A DNA stretch of 64,000 nt from Marinobacter antarcticus. Its GTDB lineage: Bacteria > Pseudomonadota > Gammaproteobacteria > Pseudomonadales > Oleiphilaceae. This document shows, piece after piece, positions 8,265 to 16,342 of the stretch (position 1 is its first letter; the number at the start of each line of letters is the position of its first letter). Position numbers and translations under genes: made by a program. Location of the stretch: assembly GCF_900142385.1 (NCBI RefSeq), contig NZ_FRAQ01000001.1, positions 2,108,001 to 2,172,000 of the forward strand, written 5' to 3'. The notes beneath the pieces are model-generated. The model did not search any database. It was not told where the DNA came from and worked only from the letters and a program-made list of their open reading frames with translations.

Positions 8265-10172
8265 TCAGATAGCAGGGCTCAGACCGTTGATGTGGTTCAT
8301 GAACTGGTCCCGGTCCATCTCGCCCAGAACCCGCTGGCTTACCATCTCTTCACCGTTGGTGTCATAGAACAGAATGGCGGGTGGTCCGAACAATCCCAGG
8401 CTGTCCAACATCGCCTGTTGGGCCGGCGTGTTGTCTGTCAGATCGAGCTGCAGCAGCGTGAAGGGACTGAGTGCACGAACCACTCCGGCATCACTGAATA
8501 CGTTGCGCTCCATGACTTTGCAGGAAATGCACCAGTCTGCGTAGAAATCCAGCACAATCGGTCGGCCCTGTTGCCTGGCCTGCAGCAACATGGACTCAAT
8601 TTCGGACGGATTCTCCACCCGCGTGAAATCTGCATGGCGTGTGTCAGAGGCGGCGACGTTGCCTGATGACCCGGCAGGGATGGATTTGGCGACGAACGGG
8701 TCCAGTGGGGCGAGCGGGTCGTTGGCGCCGGCAACTGCTCCTGCGAGCAGTGCCAGGCCGTAGGCGAAAAAGATCAGCCCCAGGCCTTTCCGGGTGCGCT
8801 CCCAACCAGCTTTGGCTGTATCAAACGCCCCCAATTGCACGCCGGTTATGGCAATCAGAATGCCCCAGAGCGTCAGGCCAAGCCAACCTGGAACCAGGCG
8901 CTCAATCAGCCAGATGGCGACCGCTATCAGCATAACGCCATAAAAGTGTTTGACGGTGGTCATCCAGTGCCCGGTCGTTGGCAGAAGCGTTCGCCCACCA
9001 ACGGCCACAAGAATAAGCGGGATGCCCATGCCCAACCCAAGAGCGAAAAGGGCAATTCCGCCGATCACCGCGTCCTGTGTAGTGGATATATAAAGCAGGC
9101 TGCCCGCAAGCGGGGCAGATACACAGGGCGATACAATCAGAGCGGAGAGGGCGCCGATGCCAAAAATGCTGACAACCCGTCCACCGGTGAGCCGCTGGCT
9201 TGCGTCATTCAGCGGCTCGCTGACGAAGCGGGGGAGCTGAATTTCGAACAGGTCAAACATGGAAAGAGCAAACACGACAAACATCAGTGCGAAAACGCCG
9301 AGCACCCACGGTGACTGAAGCTGTGCCTGCAGGTTGAAACTTGCCCCGAGAAGCCCCGTAAGAACGCCTGCTCCCGCATACGTAAGTGCCATTCCCAATA
9401 CATAGCTGCCTGAAAGCAGCAGGGCGTGCCCGGTTGTGCGTGTGTTCTGCCCGGACACCAGGGAAGAAATGATTGGAATCATCGGCAGCACGCAAGGTGT
9501 AAAGGTCAGGCCCAGACCGAGCAGGAGAAAAACACCGGCAATCACCAGAGTTGACTGTTCTGAGAGGAAGCCGGCAAGCCCGGTTGCAGAGCTGGTATCC
9601 GCCCGGGGGGGGTTGCCGCTTTGGCCGGCTTCGCCCTGACTGCTTTTCTGTGAACCAGAGCCAGAATCCTGGCTCTGGTAAAAGAGCACCTCGCGGGTCT
9701 GGGGCGGGTAGCAAAGACCGGCTTTTGCGCAGCCCTGATACGTTACTTCAAACCGGGCTTCGCGAATATTGTCGGGCAGAGTTACCGGGATTCTGGCCTC
9801 TACAGGATCGAAGAAAACCGTGGTCTTGCCAAAATAATCATCCTCGGTTTCGGTCCCTGAACTTGAGAACTCAGGGGCGCCAGCGCTTACGCCCTCATCC
9901 AGAGCTTTTACGCTGATACGGTCCCGATACAGGTAATGCCCGGGTGTTATGTCCCAGAAGAGCACAACCGCATTGCCCTCAGTGCTATGGCTGAACGGAA
10001 GTGCTTCATCCACCGGTAGAAACTGACTGCCTTGGCCCCCGAAAAGGGAGTTGCTACTGCCGAGCGCCCAGGATGCATTTGCTACTGCCAGCAGCAATGT
10101 CAACACGAAAAAAAGGCTGAATGGCCTCGTGAGGCGGCGGGTGCTGCCGGATGTAGTGGATAGAGCTCTCAT
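8265..10172 (-). CDS. dsbD: DsbD, thiol:disulfide interchange protein
   Basis: The 635-residue protein has a signal sequence, an N-terminal periplasmic domain with the CAKAGLC cysteine pair, a central eight-helix membrane domain with the paired proline-flanked cysteines (TPCVLPM and SPCVSAP), and a C-terminal thioredoxin-like domain with a CISC active site. All three redox-active cysteine pairs are present. DsbD moves electrons from cytoplasmic thioredoxin to periplasmic DsbC, CcmG and others, so it also supports the cytochrome c maturation that CcoO and CcoP require. It converges on tusA. Confidence 0.96.
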   Translation of the reverse strand: MRALSTTSGSTRRLTRPFSLFFVLTLLLAVANASWALGSSNSLFGGQGSQFLPVDEALPFSHSTEGNAVVLFWDITPGHYLYRDRISVKALDEGVSAGAPEFSSSGTETEDDYFGKTTVFFDPVEARIPVTLPDNIREARFEVTYQGCAKAGLCYPPQTREVLFYQSQDSGSGSQKSSQGEAGQSGNPPRADTSSATGLAGFLSEQSTLVIAGVFLLLGLGLTFTPCVLPMIPIISSLVSGQNTRTTGHALLLSGSYVLGMALTYAGAGVLTGLLGASFNLQAQLQSPWVLGVFALMFVVFALSMFDLFEIQLPRFVSEPLNDASQRLTGGRVVSIFGIGALSALIVSPCVSAPLAGSLLYISTTQDAVIGGIALFALGLGMGIPLILVAVGGRTLLPTTGHWMTTVKHFYGVMLIAVAIWLIERLVPGWLGLTLWGILIAITGVQLGAFDTAKAGWERTRKGLGLIFFAYGLALLAGAVAGANDPLAPLDPFVAKSIPAGSSGNVAASDTRHADFTRVENPSEIESMLLQARQQGRPIVLDFYADWCISCKVMERNVFSDAGVVRALSPFTLLQLDLTDNTPAQQAMLDSLGLFGPPAILFYDTNGEEMVSQRVLGEMDRDQFMNHINGLSPAI

Positions 10173-10331
10173 GGAATGCGTAGTTTCCCGGTTTATGTCA
10201 TGTTAAAGAGGACAGGCGGCGATGTCGGACGAGCAGCCTGTCCGGTAATGTTCAGGGAACCAGTGGACACAGTGGCCCAGCGAAAGTTCCCTCTGGCATT
10301 GGGCGCCTTAAAGTCGCACAATAGCTTCCCA

Positions 10332-10913
10332 ATGAATCACAGTACAAACGATCTTATCATGCTGTTTAATGACCTTTTCCGGGAAGCTTTCCGGACGACT
10401 CTGGTCAGAGGCAGCGAAGAACCTGAATACCTGCCTGCAGGCAGCACCAGAGAACTGGCGCAGATTGTTTTTGCCCATGGCTATTATGCCAGTGCTTTGC
10501 ACGAAATAAGTCACTGGTGCGTTGCAGGTGAGCACAGGCGCACACTTCACGATTATGGTTACTGGTACTGCCCGGACGGCCGGACACCTGCTCAACAGCG
10601 AGCGTTTGAGCAGGTTGAAGTAAAGCCACAGGCTATCGAATGGCTGTTTTCAGTAGCCGCCGGCTCGCGCTTTCACGTAAGCGTGGATAACCTGTCCGGA
10701 GAAGGCGCGTCTGACGACGGTAGCTTCCGGTGCAGGATGCTGGATCAGGCAGAAGACTACCTGGCCAGAGGTCTACCGCAGCGGGCACAGTCCTTTTTTG
10801 ATACGCTGAAATCGTTTTATGGAACCGGAGATACCTTCAGAGCAGCCTGGCAAGATGATGTCGGGCGTGTGGTTCCGCTATATTCCGCAAAAGAACATTA
10901 TGAGGCAAACTGA
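10332..10913 (+). CDS. epmC: EpmC, elongation factor P hydroxylase
   Basis: The 193-residue protein matches the EpmC (YfcM) family, which hydroxylates the beta-lysylated lysine of EF-P. The metal-binding HEISHW motif is at 57-62, with GYWYCPDGR and FEQVEVKPQALEW-like segments after it (here FEQVEVKPQAIEW). The ATG at 10332 was chosen because it aligns with the family N-terminus (MN...LFNDLF); the frame is open further upstream but that part has no family character. The ribosome site is weak. EpmA and EpmB, the lysylation enzymes, are not in this window. rhlB follows after six bases. Confidence 0.92.
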   Translation: MNHSTNDLIMLFNDLFREAFRTTLVRGSEEPEYLPAGSTRELAQIVFAHGYYASALHEISHWCVAGEHRRTLHDYGYWYCPDGRTPAQQRAFEQVEVKPQAIEWLFSVAAGSRFHVSVDNLSGEGASDDGSFRCRMLDQAEDYLARGLPQRAQSFFDTLKSFYGTGDTFRAAWQDDVGRVVPLYSAKEHYEAN

Positions 10914-10919
10914 GACTCC

Positions 10920-12206
10920 ATGACATCTGACCCAAAGCACACCGGCGATCTGAGATTCAGTGATCTGAATCTGGACAAGCGCCTTTTGGACGCCATTGCT
11001 GCCATTGGTTTTGAATACTGCACCCCGATACAGGCAGAAACTCTGCCCTGGACACTGGCGTGTGAAGACCTGATTGGCCAGGCCCAGACCGGAACTGGTA
11101 AAACGGCGGCGTTTCTTATTACAGCCATCCAGAGCCTGCTGGAAACACCCATACCGGAAGGCGACCGCTTTGCTTCTGAGCCCCGCGTTCTTGCGCTGGC
11201 GCCAACCCGCGAACTTGCCATGCAGATTGCCAAGGATGCCGAGGAGCTTTGCAAGCACACTGGCCACAAGGTCGTGACCGTGGTGGGTGGCATGCACTAC
11301 GACAAACAGCGTGAACAGTTGCACAATGGCATTGTCGATATTCTGGTGGCCACCCCCGGCCGTCTTATCGACTTCCTGGGCTCACAGGATGTGTTCCTTG
11401 ACCAAATCGATATTCTCATCCTGGATGAAGCTGATCGAATGCTCGATATGGGCTTCATCCCGGATGTGAAACGCATTATCCGTAAATGTACCCCCAAGGA
11501 TGAGCGCCAGACGTTGCTGTTCAGTGCGACGTTCAATCAGGACGTTCTCAACCTTGCGTCTATGTGGACGAATAACGCCGAATTTGTGGAAATAGAGCCG
11601 GAGCAGAAAACCGCTGAGCGGGTTGAACAAACGGTCTATCTGGTAGGCGACGATGAAAAACTGCCAGTGCTGGTGAATTATCTGAAGCGTCCGGAAGTAG
11701 ACAAGGCGCTGGTATTTGCCAATCGACGTGACCAGTGCCGGGATCTTGAAGAGGATCTTCGCAATCAGGGCGTTAAGGTTGCTCTGATGTCGGGTGAAAT
11801 TGCCCAGAACAAGCGGTTGAAAACCCTGGAGCAGTTCAAGGAGGGCAGCATACAGGTGTTGGTTGCAACCGACGTCGCCGGGCGAGGTATCCATGTAAAT
11901 GGTGTAACCCACGTGTTCAATTACAACTTGCCGGACAACGCTGAAGACTACGTTCACCGTATCGGTCGTACAGGCCGCGCGGGAAAAACCGGTGTTTCTG
12001 TCAGTTTTGCGGGCGAAGATGATTCATTTGGCCTTCCCGCTATTGAGTCCTATATCAACCAGAAGCTCAAAACGGCAGTGCCGGAAGAGGCATTGATGGT
12101 CGAAATGGATAACCCGCCCATTACCCGTAAGCGCGGCCGTCGCCCATCGCAGGGGCAGGGCGGACGCGGTCCGGGTGGTCGTAGCCCACGGCCACGCAGG
12201 AACTGA
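10920..12206 (+). CDS. rhlB: RhlB-type DEAD-box ATP-dependent RNA helicase
   Basis: The 428-residue helicase shows the ordered motifs of the family: Q-motif near 36, AQTGTGKT at about 55-62, PTRELA, TPGR, DEAD at 169-172, SAT, and HRIGRTGR in the second RecA domain. It ends in a basic Arg/Gly/Pro tail that likely binds RNA. RhlB works with RNase E and PNPase in mRNA decay. RhlB is preferred over other DEAD-box helicases because of overall length and N-terminal form, but paralogue assignment from sequence alone is not absolute. Confidence 0.88.
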   Translation: MTSDPKHTGDLRFSDLNLDKRLLDAIAAIGFEYCTPIQAETLPWTLACEDLIGQAQTGTGKTAAFLITAIQSLLETPIPEGDRFASEPRVLALAPTRELAMQIAKDAEELCKHTGHKVVTVVGGMHYDKQREQLHNGIVDILVATPGRLIDFLGSQDVFLDQIDILILDEADRMLDMGFIPDVKRIIRKCTPKDERQTLLFSATFNQDVLNLASMWTNNAEFVEIEPEQKTAERVEQTVYLVGDDEKLPVLVNYLKRPEVDKALVFANRRDQCRDLEEDLRNQGVKVALMSGEIAQNKRLKTLEQFKEGSIQVLVATDVAGRGIHVNGVTHVFNYNLPDNAEDYVHRIGRTGRAGKTGVSVSFAGEDDSFGLPAIESYINQKLKTAVPEEALMVEMDNPPITRKRGRRPSQGQGGRGPGGRSPRPRRN

Positions 12207-12223
12207 TACGGCGGGAGATTATT

Positions 12224-13381
12224 ATGTTGATCGTCGCAGATGAGAACATTCCGCTGGTAGAGGCGTTTTTTGGGGATGTCGGTGAGATCCGGCGTGTCTC
12301 CGGCCGTACCATGAGTGCCGGAGATGTCCGTGACGCCGATGTGCTATTGGTTCGGTCGGTCACCCGGGTAAATCGAGCGCTACTGGAAGGTAGCCGTGTG
12401 CGCTTCGTAGGAACCACAACGATTGGAACCGATCACGTCGATCTGGGCTGGCTTGAGGAAAGCGGGATCCGTTTTTCGGCAGCACCCGGTTGCAACGCCA
12501 ACAGTGTTGTTGAGTACGTGCTGTCGGTTTTGTCCCTCTATGCAGAACGTTGCGCTCTGAATGATTGGTCGCGGCTCACGGTAGGTATTGTGGGGGTTGG
12601 GAATGTGGGTGGTGAGCTCGCAGAAAAACTCGTTCGCATAGGCTTCAGCGTCAAACTTTGTGATCCGCCCAGGGCAGAACATGAGCCAGAAGGTGCCAAC
12701 ACCTTTGTTGATCTGGATGAAGCCCTTGCGTGTGACGTAGTTTCGCTACATACACCGTTGACCCGCGATTCTGCACATCCCACATTTCACATGATCGGGA
12801 CGCAAGAACTTGCGGGGCTGAATGCTGAACAGCTTCTGATCAATGCCGGGCGAGGCGAAGTGATAGACAGCGCAGCGTTGTGCGACAGGCTGGGGCATGC
12901 CAATGCGCCGCTGGTCGCTCTTGATGTCTGGGAGCAGGAACCCCGAATCAACCCGGAACTGGTGGACAGGGTCTGGCTGGCCACACCTCATATCGCAGGC
13001 TATAGCCTTGAGGGCAAAGTCCAGGGAACAGAGATGATTTACCAGGCGATAAGCAAGTTTCTTGGGCTGCCTGCACGCAAGCAGGCGGGGCAATTTCTGC
13101 CCGAGCCTGCCCTCAGCAAAGTCTCATTTACCAGCTCAGCGGATGAGCGTGCGGCTATCCGGGTAGCGTTACGAGCCTGCTATGATCCGAGACAGGATGA
13201 TGGGCGCCTGCGCCACGCTATGAGGGCCCCGACAGACGACGAGCGCGGTGCAGCTTTTGACCGCCTGCGGCGGGATTATCCAGTACGGAGGGAATGCTCC
13301 AGCCTGAAAGTACAGCTGAAAGGCACGAGTAAGTCCCTGCAGGACAGTTTTCGTGCCATTGGGTTCAAGCTAAAAATCTGA
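12224..13381 (+). CDS. pdxB: PdxB, erythronate-4-phosphate dehydrogenase
   Basis: The 385-residue protein has the 2-hydroxyacid dehydrogenase fold with the NAD-binding GIVGVGNVGGELA motif near 125, catalytic-region segments INAGRGEVID and TPHIAGYSLEGK, and the extra C-terminal dimerisation region that marks PdxB rather than SerA. It oxidises 4-phosphoerythronate in the DXP-dependent pyridoxal phosphate pathway. A GGGAG ribosome site precedes the ATG. It lies 17 bases after rhlB on the same strand and may be co-transcribed with it. Confidence 0.95.
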   Translation: MLIVADENIPLVEAFFGDVGEIRRVSGRTMSAGDVRDADVLLVRSVTRVNRALLEGSRVRFVGTTTIGTDHVDLGWLEESGIRFSAAPGCNANSVVEYVLSVLSLYAERCALNDWSRLTVGIVGVGNVGGELAEKLVRIGFSVKLCDPPRAEHEPEGANTFVDLDEALACDVVSLHTPLTRDSAHPTFHMIGTQELAGLNAEQLLINAGRGEVIDSAALCDRLGHANAPLVALDVWEQEPRINPELVDRVWLATPHIAGYSLEGKVQGTEMIYQAISKFLGLPARKQAGQFLPEPALSKVSFTSSADERAAIRVALRACYDPRQDDGRLRHAMRAPTDDERGAAFDRLRRDYPVRRECSSLKVQLKGTSKSLQDSFRAIGFKLKI

Positions 13382-13409
13382 GCGCGCTAGTGTGGCCGAT
13401 TTAATGGCC

Positions 13410-13871
13410 CTACCTGCTCGTAAAGAGTGTGGCGTGAACCGCACGGCCGATACGCACGGAATGACGGCTTTTCAGTGCAGTGCGAACCAGATGGATGTGA
13501 CTTGATAGGTCTTCCTGCAAAGAGGGTGGCAAGAGTGTGCCTGCCGGCTCCTCTGACCCTCTAAGCTCCTGCACGAGAACGTCAGGTGCTGGCGAGCTCA
13601 GGCGGATAAATGCTTCCTGTGTAAGAATTGCCTGATCCAGAGCCTCTTGGCGAATGGTGTCCACATAGCGCAGAAAACCTTCTTCGGCCAGCCAGATCAG
13701 GGCACCAAAACAGGCCATATGACGTTTACTGTGCAAACCGAATTCATCTGGTTCGTCCGGGCCGGCAATATCCTCTACAAACAGGTCTACACGCCTTGGA
13801 AAAGCACTATAAAGCTGCACCAAGGCGACGGCTGCGTCTTTGTAGAACTCTTCAACGTGAATGTCAGCCAT
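13410..13871 (-). CDS. Conserved-looking protein of unknown function
   Basis: I do not recognise this 153-residue, acidic, soluble protein. It has no signal sequence or membrane segment. The N-terminal half resembles a helical bundle (VEEFYKDAAVALVQLYSAFP, then a FGALIWLAEEGFL segment that could be part of a winged-helix turn), followed by a polar region and a basic C-terminus. Codon use resembles that of the neighbours. It lies 26 bases downstream of the aminotransferase gene on the same strand and may be co-transcribed. No function is proposed. Confidence 0.75.
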   Translation of the reverse strand: MADIHVEEFYKDAAVALVQLYSAFPRRVDLFVEDIAGPDEPDEFGLHSKRHMACFGALIWLAEEGFLRYVDTIRQEALDQAILTQEAFIRLSSPAPDVLVQELRGSEEPAGTLLPPSLQEDLSSHIHLVRTALKSRHSVRIGRAVHATLFTSR

Positions 13872-13897
13872 GAGCGAATTCCTTTTTGCTTGTGCCT

Positions 13898-15112
13898 TTA
13901 CTGACTGTATTTGGTCAGGAAATTCCCCAGTCGGCCCATCGCATCTTCCAGCGCGTCTTTGCGGGGCAGGAATACAACCCGGAGGTGCTGCTTGTCATCA
14001 ATGTTGAATGCAGAGCCCTGAACAAGAAGAATTTTTTCCTGTAGCAGAAGATCGAGGATCAGTTTCTCATCATTAAAGACCGGGAATTTTTTGGGGTCGA
14101 GCTTGGGGAAAAGATACAAGGCGCCCTGGGGCTTCACACAGCTTACACCGGGGATGTCGTTCAACATTCGCCAAGCGGTTTCCCGTTGCTCGTAAAGCCG
14201 CCCGCCCGGCGCAACCAGGTCATCGATTGACTGGTAGCCGCCCAGAGCTGTCTGTATGGCCAGCTGCGCTGGGACGTTGGCACACAGGCGCATGTTGGAA
14301 AGCATGTCGATGCCTTCAATCAGGTCTTTGGCCCGGTGCTTGGCGCCGCTGATGATCATCCAGCCTGAACGGTAACCTGCGGCACGGTAATTTTTGGAGA
14401 GCCCGTTATAAGTGAAAAATAGCACGTCATCCGCCAGAGACGCCGTGGACACGTGCAGGGTGCCGTCATAAAGGATCTTGTCGTAGATCTCGTCGGAGAG
14501 CACGATCAGATTGTGCTTGCGCGCCAACTCAATGACCTGTTCAAGCAGTTCCTGGCTGTAAACCGCACCCGTGGGGTTGTTTGGGTTGATCAGCACAATG
14601 GCGCGGGTACGACGGGTTATCTTTTTACGGATATCATCGATGTCCGGAAACCAGTTCTGTTCCTCATCGCAGTGGTAGTGCACGGGCTTGCCGCTCGAGA
14701 GGGTCACGGCTGCCGTCCAGAGAGGGTAGTCCGGCGCCGGAATAAGTACTTCATCACCGGTGTTGAGCATGGCCTGCATGGACATGACGATCAGTTCGCT
14801 GACACCATTGCCCAGGAAAATATCGTCAATATCGACTTTGTCGATGCCCCTTTGCTGGCAGTAGTGCATCACCGCCTTGCGGGCCGAAAACAGGCCTTTT
14901 GATTCTACATAGCCCTGAGCCTGGTGCATGTTGTAAATCACGTCCTGCTGGATCTCTTCGGGAACATCCAGCTCAAAAGCGGCAGGGTTGCCGATATTTA
15001 GCTTCAGCACCCGGTGGCCTTCCTCTTCCAGGCGGCGAGCCTCCCGCATCACTACGCCACGTATTTCATAACACACGTTATCCAGCTTGGCGGATTTGTA
15101 GTAGTTGTGCAT
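13898..15112 (-). CDS. alaA: AlaA-type glutamate-pyruvate aminotransferase
   Basis: The 404-residue PLP enzyme belongs to the class I aminotransferase AlaA/AlaC group. The PLP lysine sits in GLSKNYRAAGYRSGW near 240, the INPNNPTGAVYS motif near 175 and an SDEIYDK motif near 208. In E. coli AlaA makes alanine from pyruvate using glutamate. The start MHNYYKSAKLDNVCYEIRG matches the family. A GAGGAAG ribosome site lies about a dozen bases upstream. Substrate specificity is inferred from family resemblance only. Confidence 0.9.
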   Translation of the reverse strand: MHNYYKSAKLDNVCYEIRGVVMREARRLEEEGHRVLKLNIGNPAAFELDVPEEIQQDVIYNMHQAQGYVESKGLFSARKAVMHYCQQRGIDKVDIDDIFLGNGVSELIVMSMQAMLNTGDEVLIPAPDYPLWTAAVTLSSGKPVHYHCDEEQNWFPDIDDIRKKITRRTRAIVLINPNNPTGAVYSQELLEQVIELARKHNLIVLSDEIYDKILYDGTLHVSTASLADDVLFFTYNGLSKNYRAAGYRSGWMIISGAKHRAKDLIEGIDMLSNMRLCANVPAQLAIQTALGGYQSIDDLVAPGGRLYEQRETAWRMLNDIPGVSCVKPQGALYLFPKLDPKKFPVFNDEKLILDLLLQEKILLVQGSAFNIDDKQHLRVVFLPRKDALEDAMGRLGNFLTKYSQ

Positions 15113-15268
15113 AAGACCCGGGCTTCCTCAGTCAGTAAACGTAAAACAGGCACCTGCGGTTCAGGCAAGCACTATTCTAGCGGAGCAGCAGGCCACGGCA
15201 ACAGGGGAATTGTGATGAATTATGGTGCGTTAGCGTTATATTCCGGTATTCCATGGCCAATAAACCGA

Positions 15269-15317
15269 TTGCGTGCGTCCGCTTTCCTGTATAGTCTTTA
15301 ATTAAATTGTGCACAAT
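15269..15317 (+). promoter_or_regulatory. Promoter and palindromic operator candidate for gpx-ospR
   Basis: A -10-like TATAGT at 15290-15295 and a weaker TTGCGT at 15269-15274 (15-base spacing) form a plausible promoter. Immediately after the inferred start lies a perfect 12-base palindrome, attgtgcacaat at 15306-15317. OhrR/OspR proteins bind AT-flanked palindromes of this kind, and overlap with the start region would allow repression. The palindrome is seen directly; its role is inferred from the regulator gene in the same operon. Confidence 0.55.
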
Positions 15318-15385
15318 ATAACGGTGCAAAATTCTAATTCTGCCTGTCGTGTGCAGGTAATCATGGCTCTGCTAAGGAGAAACCT

Positions 15386-15877
15386 GTGGCCAGTAATTCG
15401 GTTTATGACTTCACTGTTCGGGACATCAAAGGTAATGAAAAGAAGATGGCCGATTATCAGGGCCAGGTGTTGCTGGTTGTCAACACTGCCAGCAAGTGTG
15501 GCTTCACTCCGCAGTTTGAGGGATTGCAGTCTTTGCACAAAGAACTCGGGGAGCGGGGGTTGGAGGTTCTCGGGTTTCCCTGCAACCAGTTCATGAACCA
15601 GGATCCTGCTGATGACGATGCCATCAGCCAGTTCTGCACCCTGAATTACGGTGTGGACTTTGCCATGTTTTCGAAGGTTGATGTTAACGGAGAGCATGCC
15701 CACCCTTTGTTCCAGTTCCTGAAGGCGGAGGCAAAAGGGCTTCTGGGTTCCGAGAAGGTAAAGTGGAACTTTACCAAATTCCTGATAGGTCGCGATGGAA
15801 CCGTGGTGCGCCGTTATCCGCCAACGACAAAGCCTGAAGACATCAAGGCAGACATTGAAAAGCTTCTGTCGAGCTGA
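15386..15877 (+). CDS. Glutathione peroxidase-family thiol peroxidase
   Basis: The 163-residue protein has the full peroxidase active-site set: cysteine at 38 in NTASKCGF (Cys, not selenocysteine), glutamine at 68 in FPCNQF, and the WNF triad residues at 127-129. It reduces organic hydroperoxides, in bacteria usually with thioredoxin rather than glutathione. The GTG start has a strong AAGGAGA ribosome site. The regulator gene ospR starts three bases after the stop, and a palindrome lies in the promoter, so peroxide-responsive control is likely. This pairing parallels PA2826 and PA2825 (OspR) of P. aeruginosa. Confidence 0.95.
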   Translation: MASNSVYDFTVRDIKGNEKKMADYQGQVLLVVNTASKCGFTPQFEGLQSLHKELGERGLEVLGFPCNQFMNQDPADDDAISQFCTLNYGVDFAMFSKVDVNGEHAHPLFQFLKAEAKGLLGSEKVKWNFTKFLIGRDGTVVRRYPPTTKPEDIKADIEKLLSS

Positions 15878-15880
15878 CCT

Positions 15881-16342
15881 GTGGACGACGCACTCGCACT
15901 GGATAGCCAGATCTGTTTCAGCCTGTACGCGGCCAACCGGGCGATCACTGCCCGATATCGTCCGCTGCTTGCGGAGCTGGAACTGACATACCCGCAGTAC
16001 CTTGTAATGCTCGTGCTATGGGAACGTGCCCGGAACGGCCAGGCAACCCGGGTTTCTGATCTTGGAGCGCGTTTGCGGCTTGATTCGGGCACGCTTACCC
16101 CGCTGCTGAAGCGCCTGGCCCTAAGGGGGCTTATCCGCAGGGAACGCAGTTTGGATGACGAACGCGTGGTTACCATATCATTAACCGCGCAGGGCGCCGA
16201 CCTGAAGGAGCTGGCTGCACAGGTGCCACAGAAGCTTCTGTGCGGGCTGGACGTTGCCCAGGAGCGGCTGTTGGCGCTGCGGAATGAACTCAATGCAGTG
16301 CTAAGAGCTATTGAGGCGCAGGAAAAGGTGCCCAGCGCATAA
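15881..16342 (+). CDS. ospR: OspR/OhrR-type MarR-family peroxide sensor
   Basis: The 153-residue protein is a winged-helix MarR regulator of the OhrR group. The redox-sensing cysteine is at 12 in DSQICFSLYAANR, and the recognition region SGTLTPLLKRLALRGLI is conserved. Oxidation of the cysteine by organic hydroperoxides releases such regulators from DNA. It starts at GTG three bases after the peroxidase gene. The OspR name follows from the peroxidase partner; the more common ohr partner gene is absent here. Its 3' end overlaps the convergent histidine kinase gene by 35 bases. Confidence 0.9.
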   Translation: MDDALALDSQICFSLYAANRAITARYRPLLAELELTYPQYLVMLVLWERARNGQATRVSDLGARLRLDSGTLTPLLKRLALRGLIRRERSLDDERVVTISLTAQGADLKELAAQVPQKLLCGLDVAQERLLALRNELNAVLRAIEAQEKVPSA

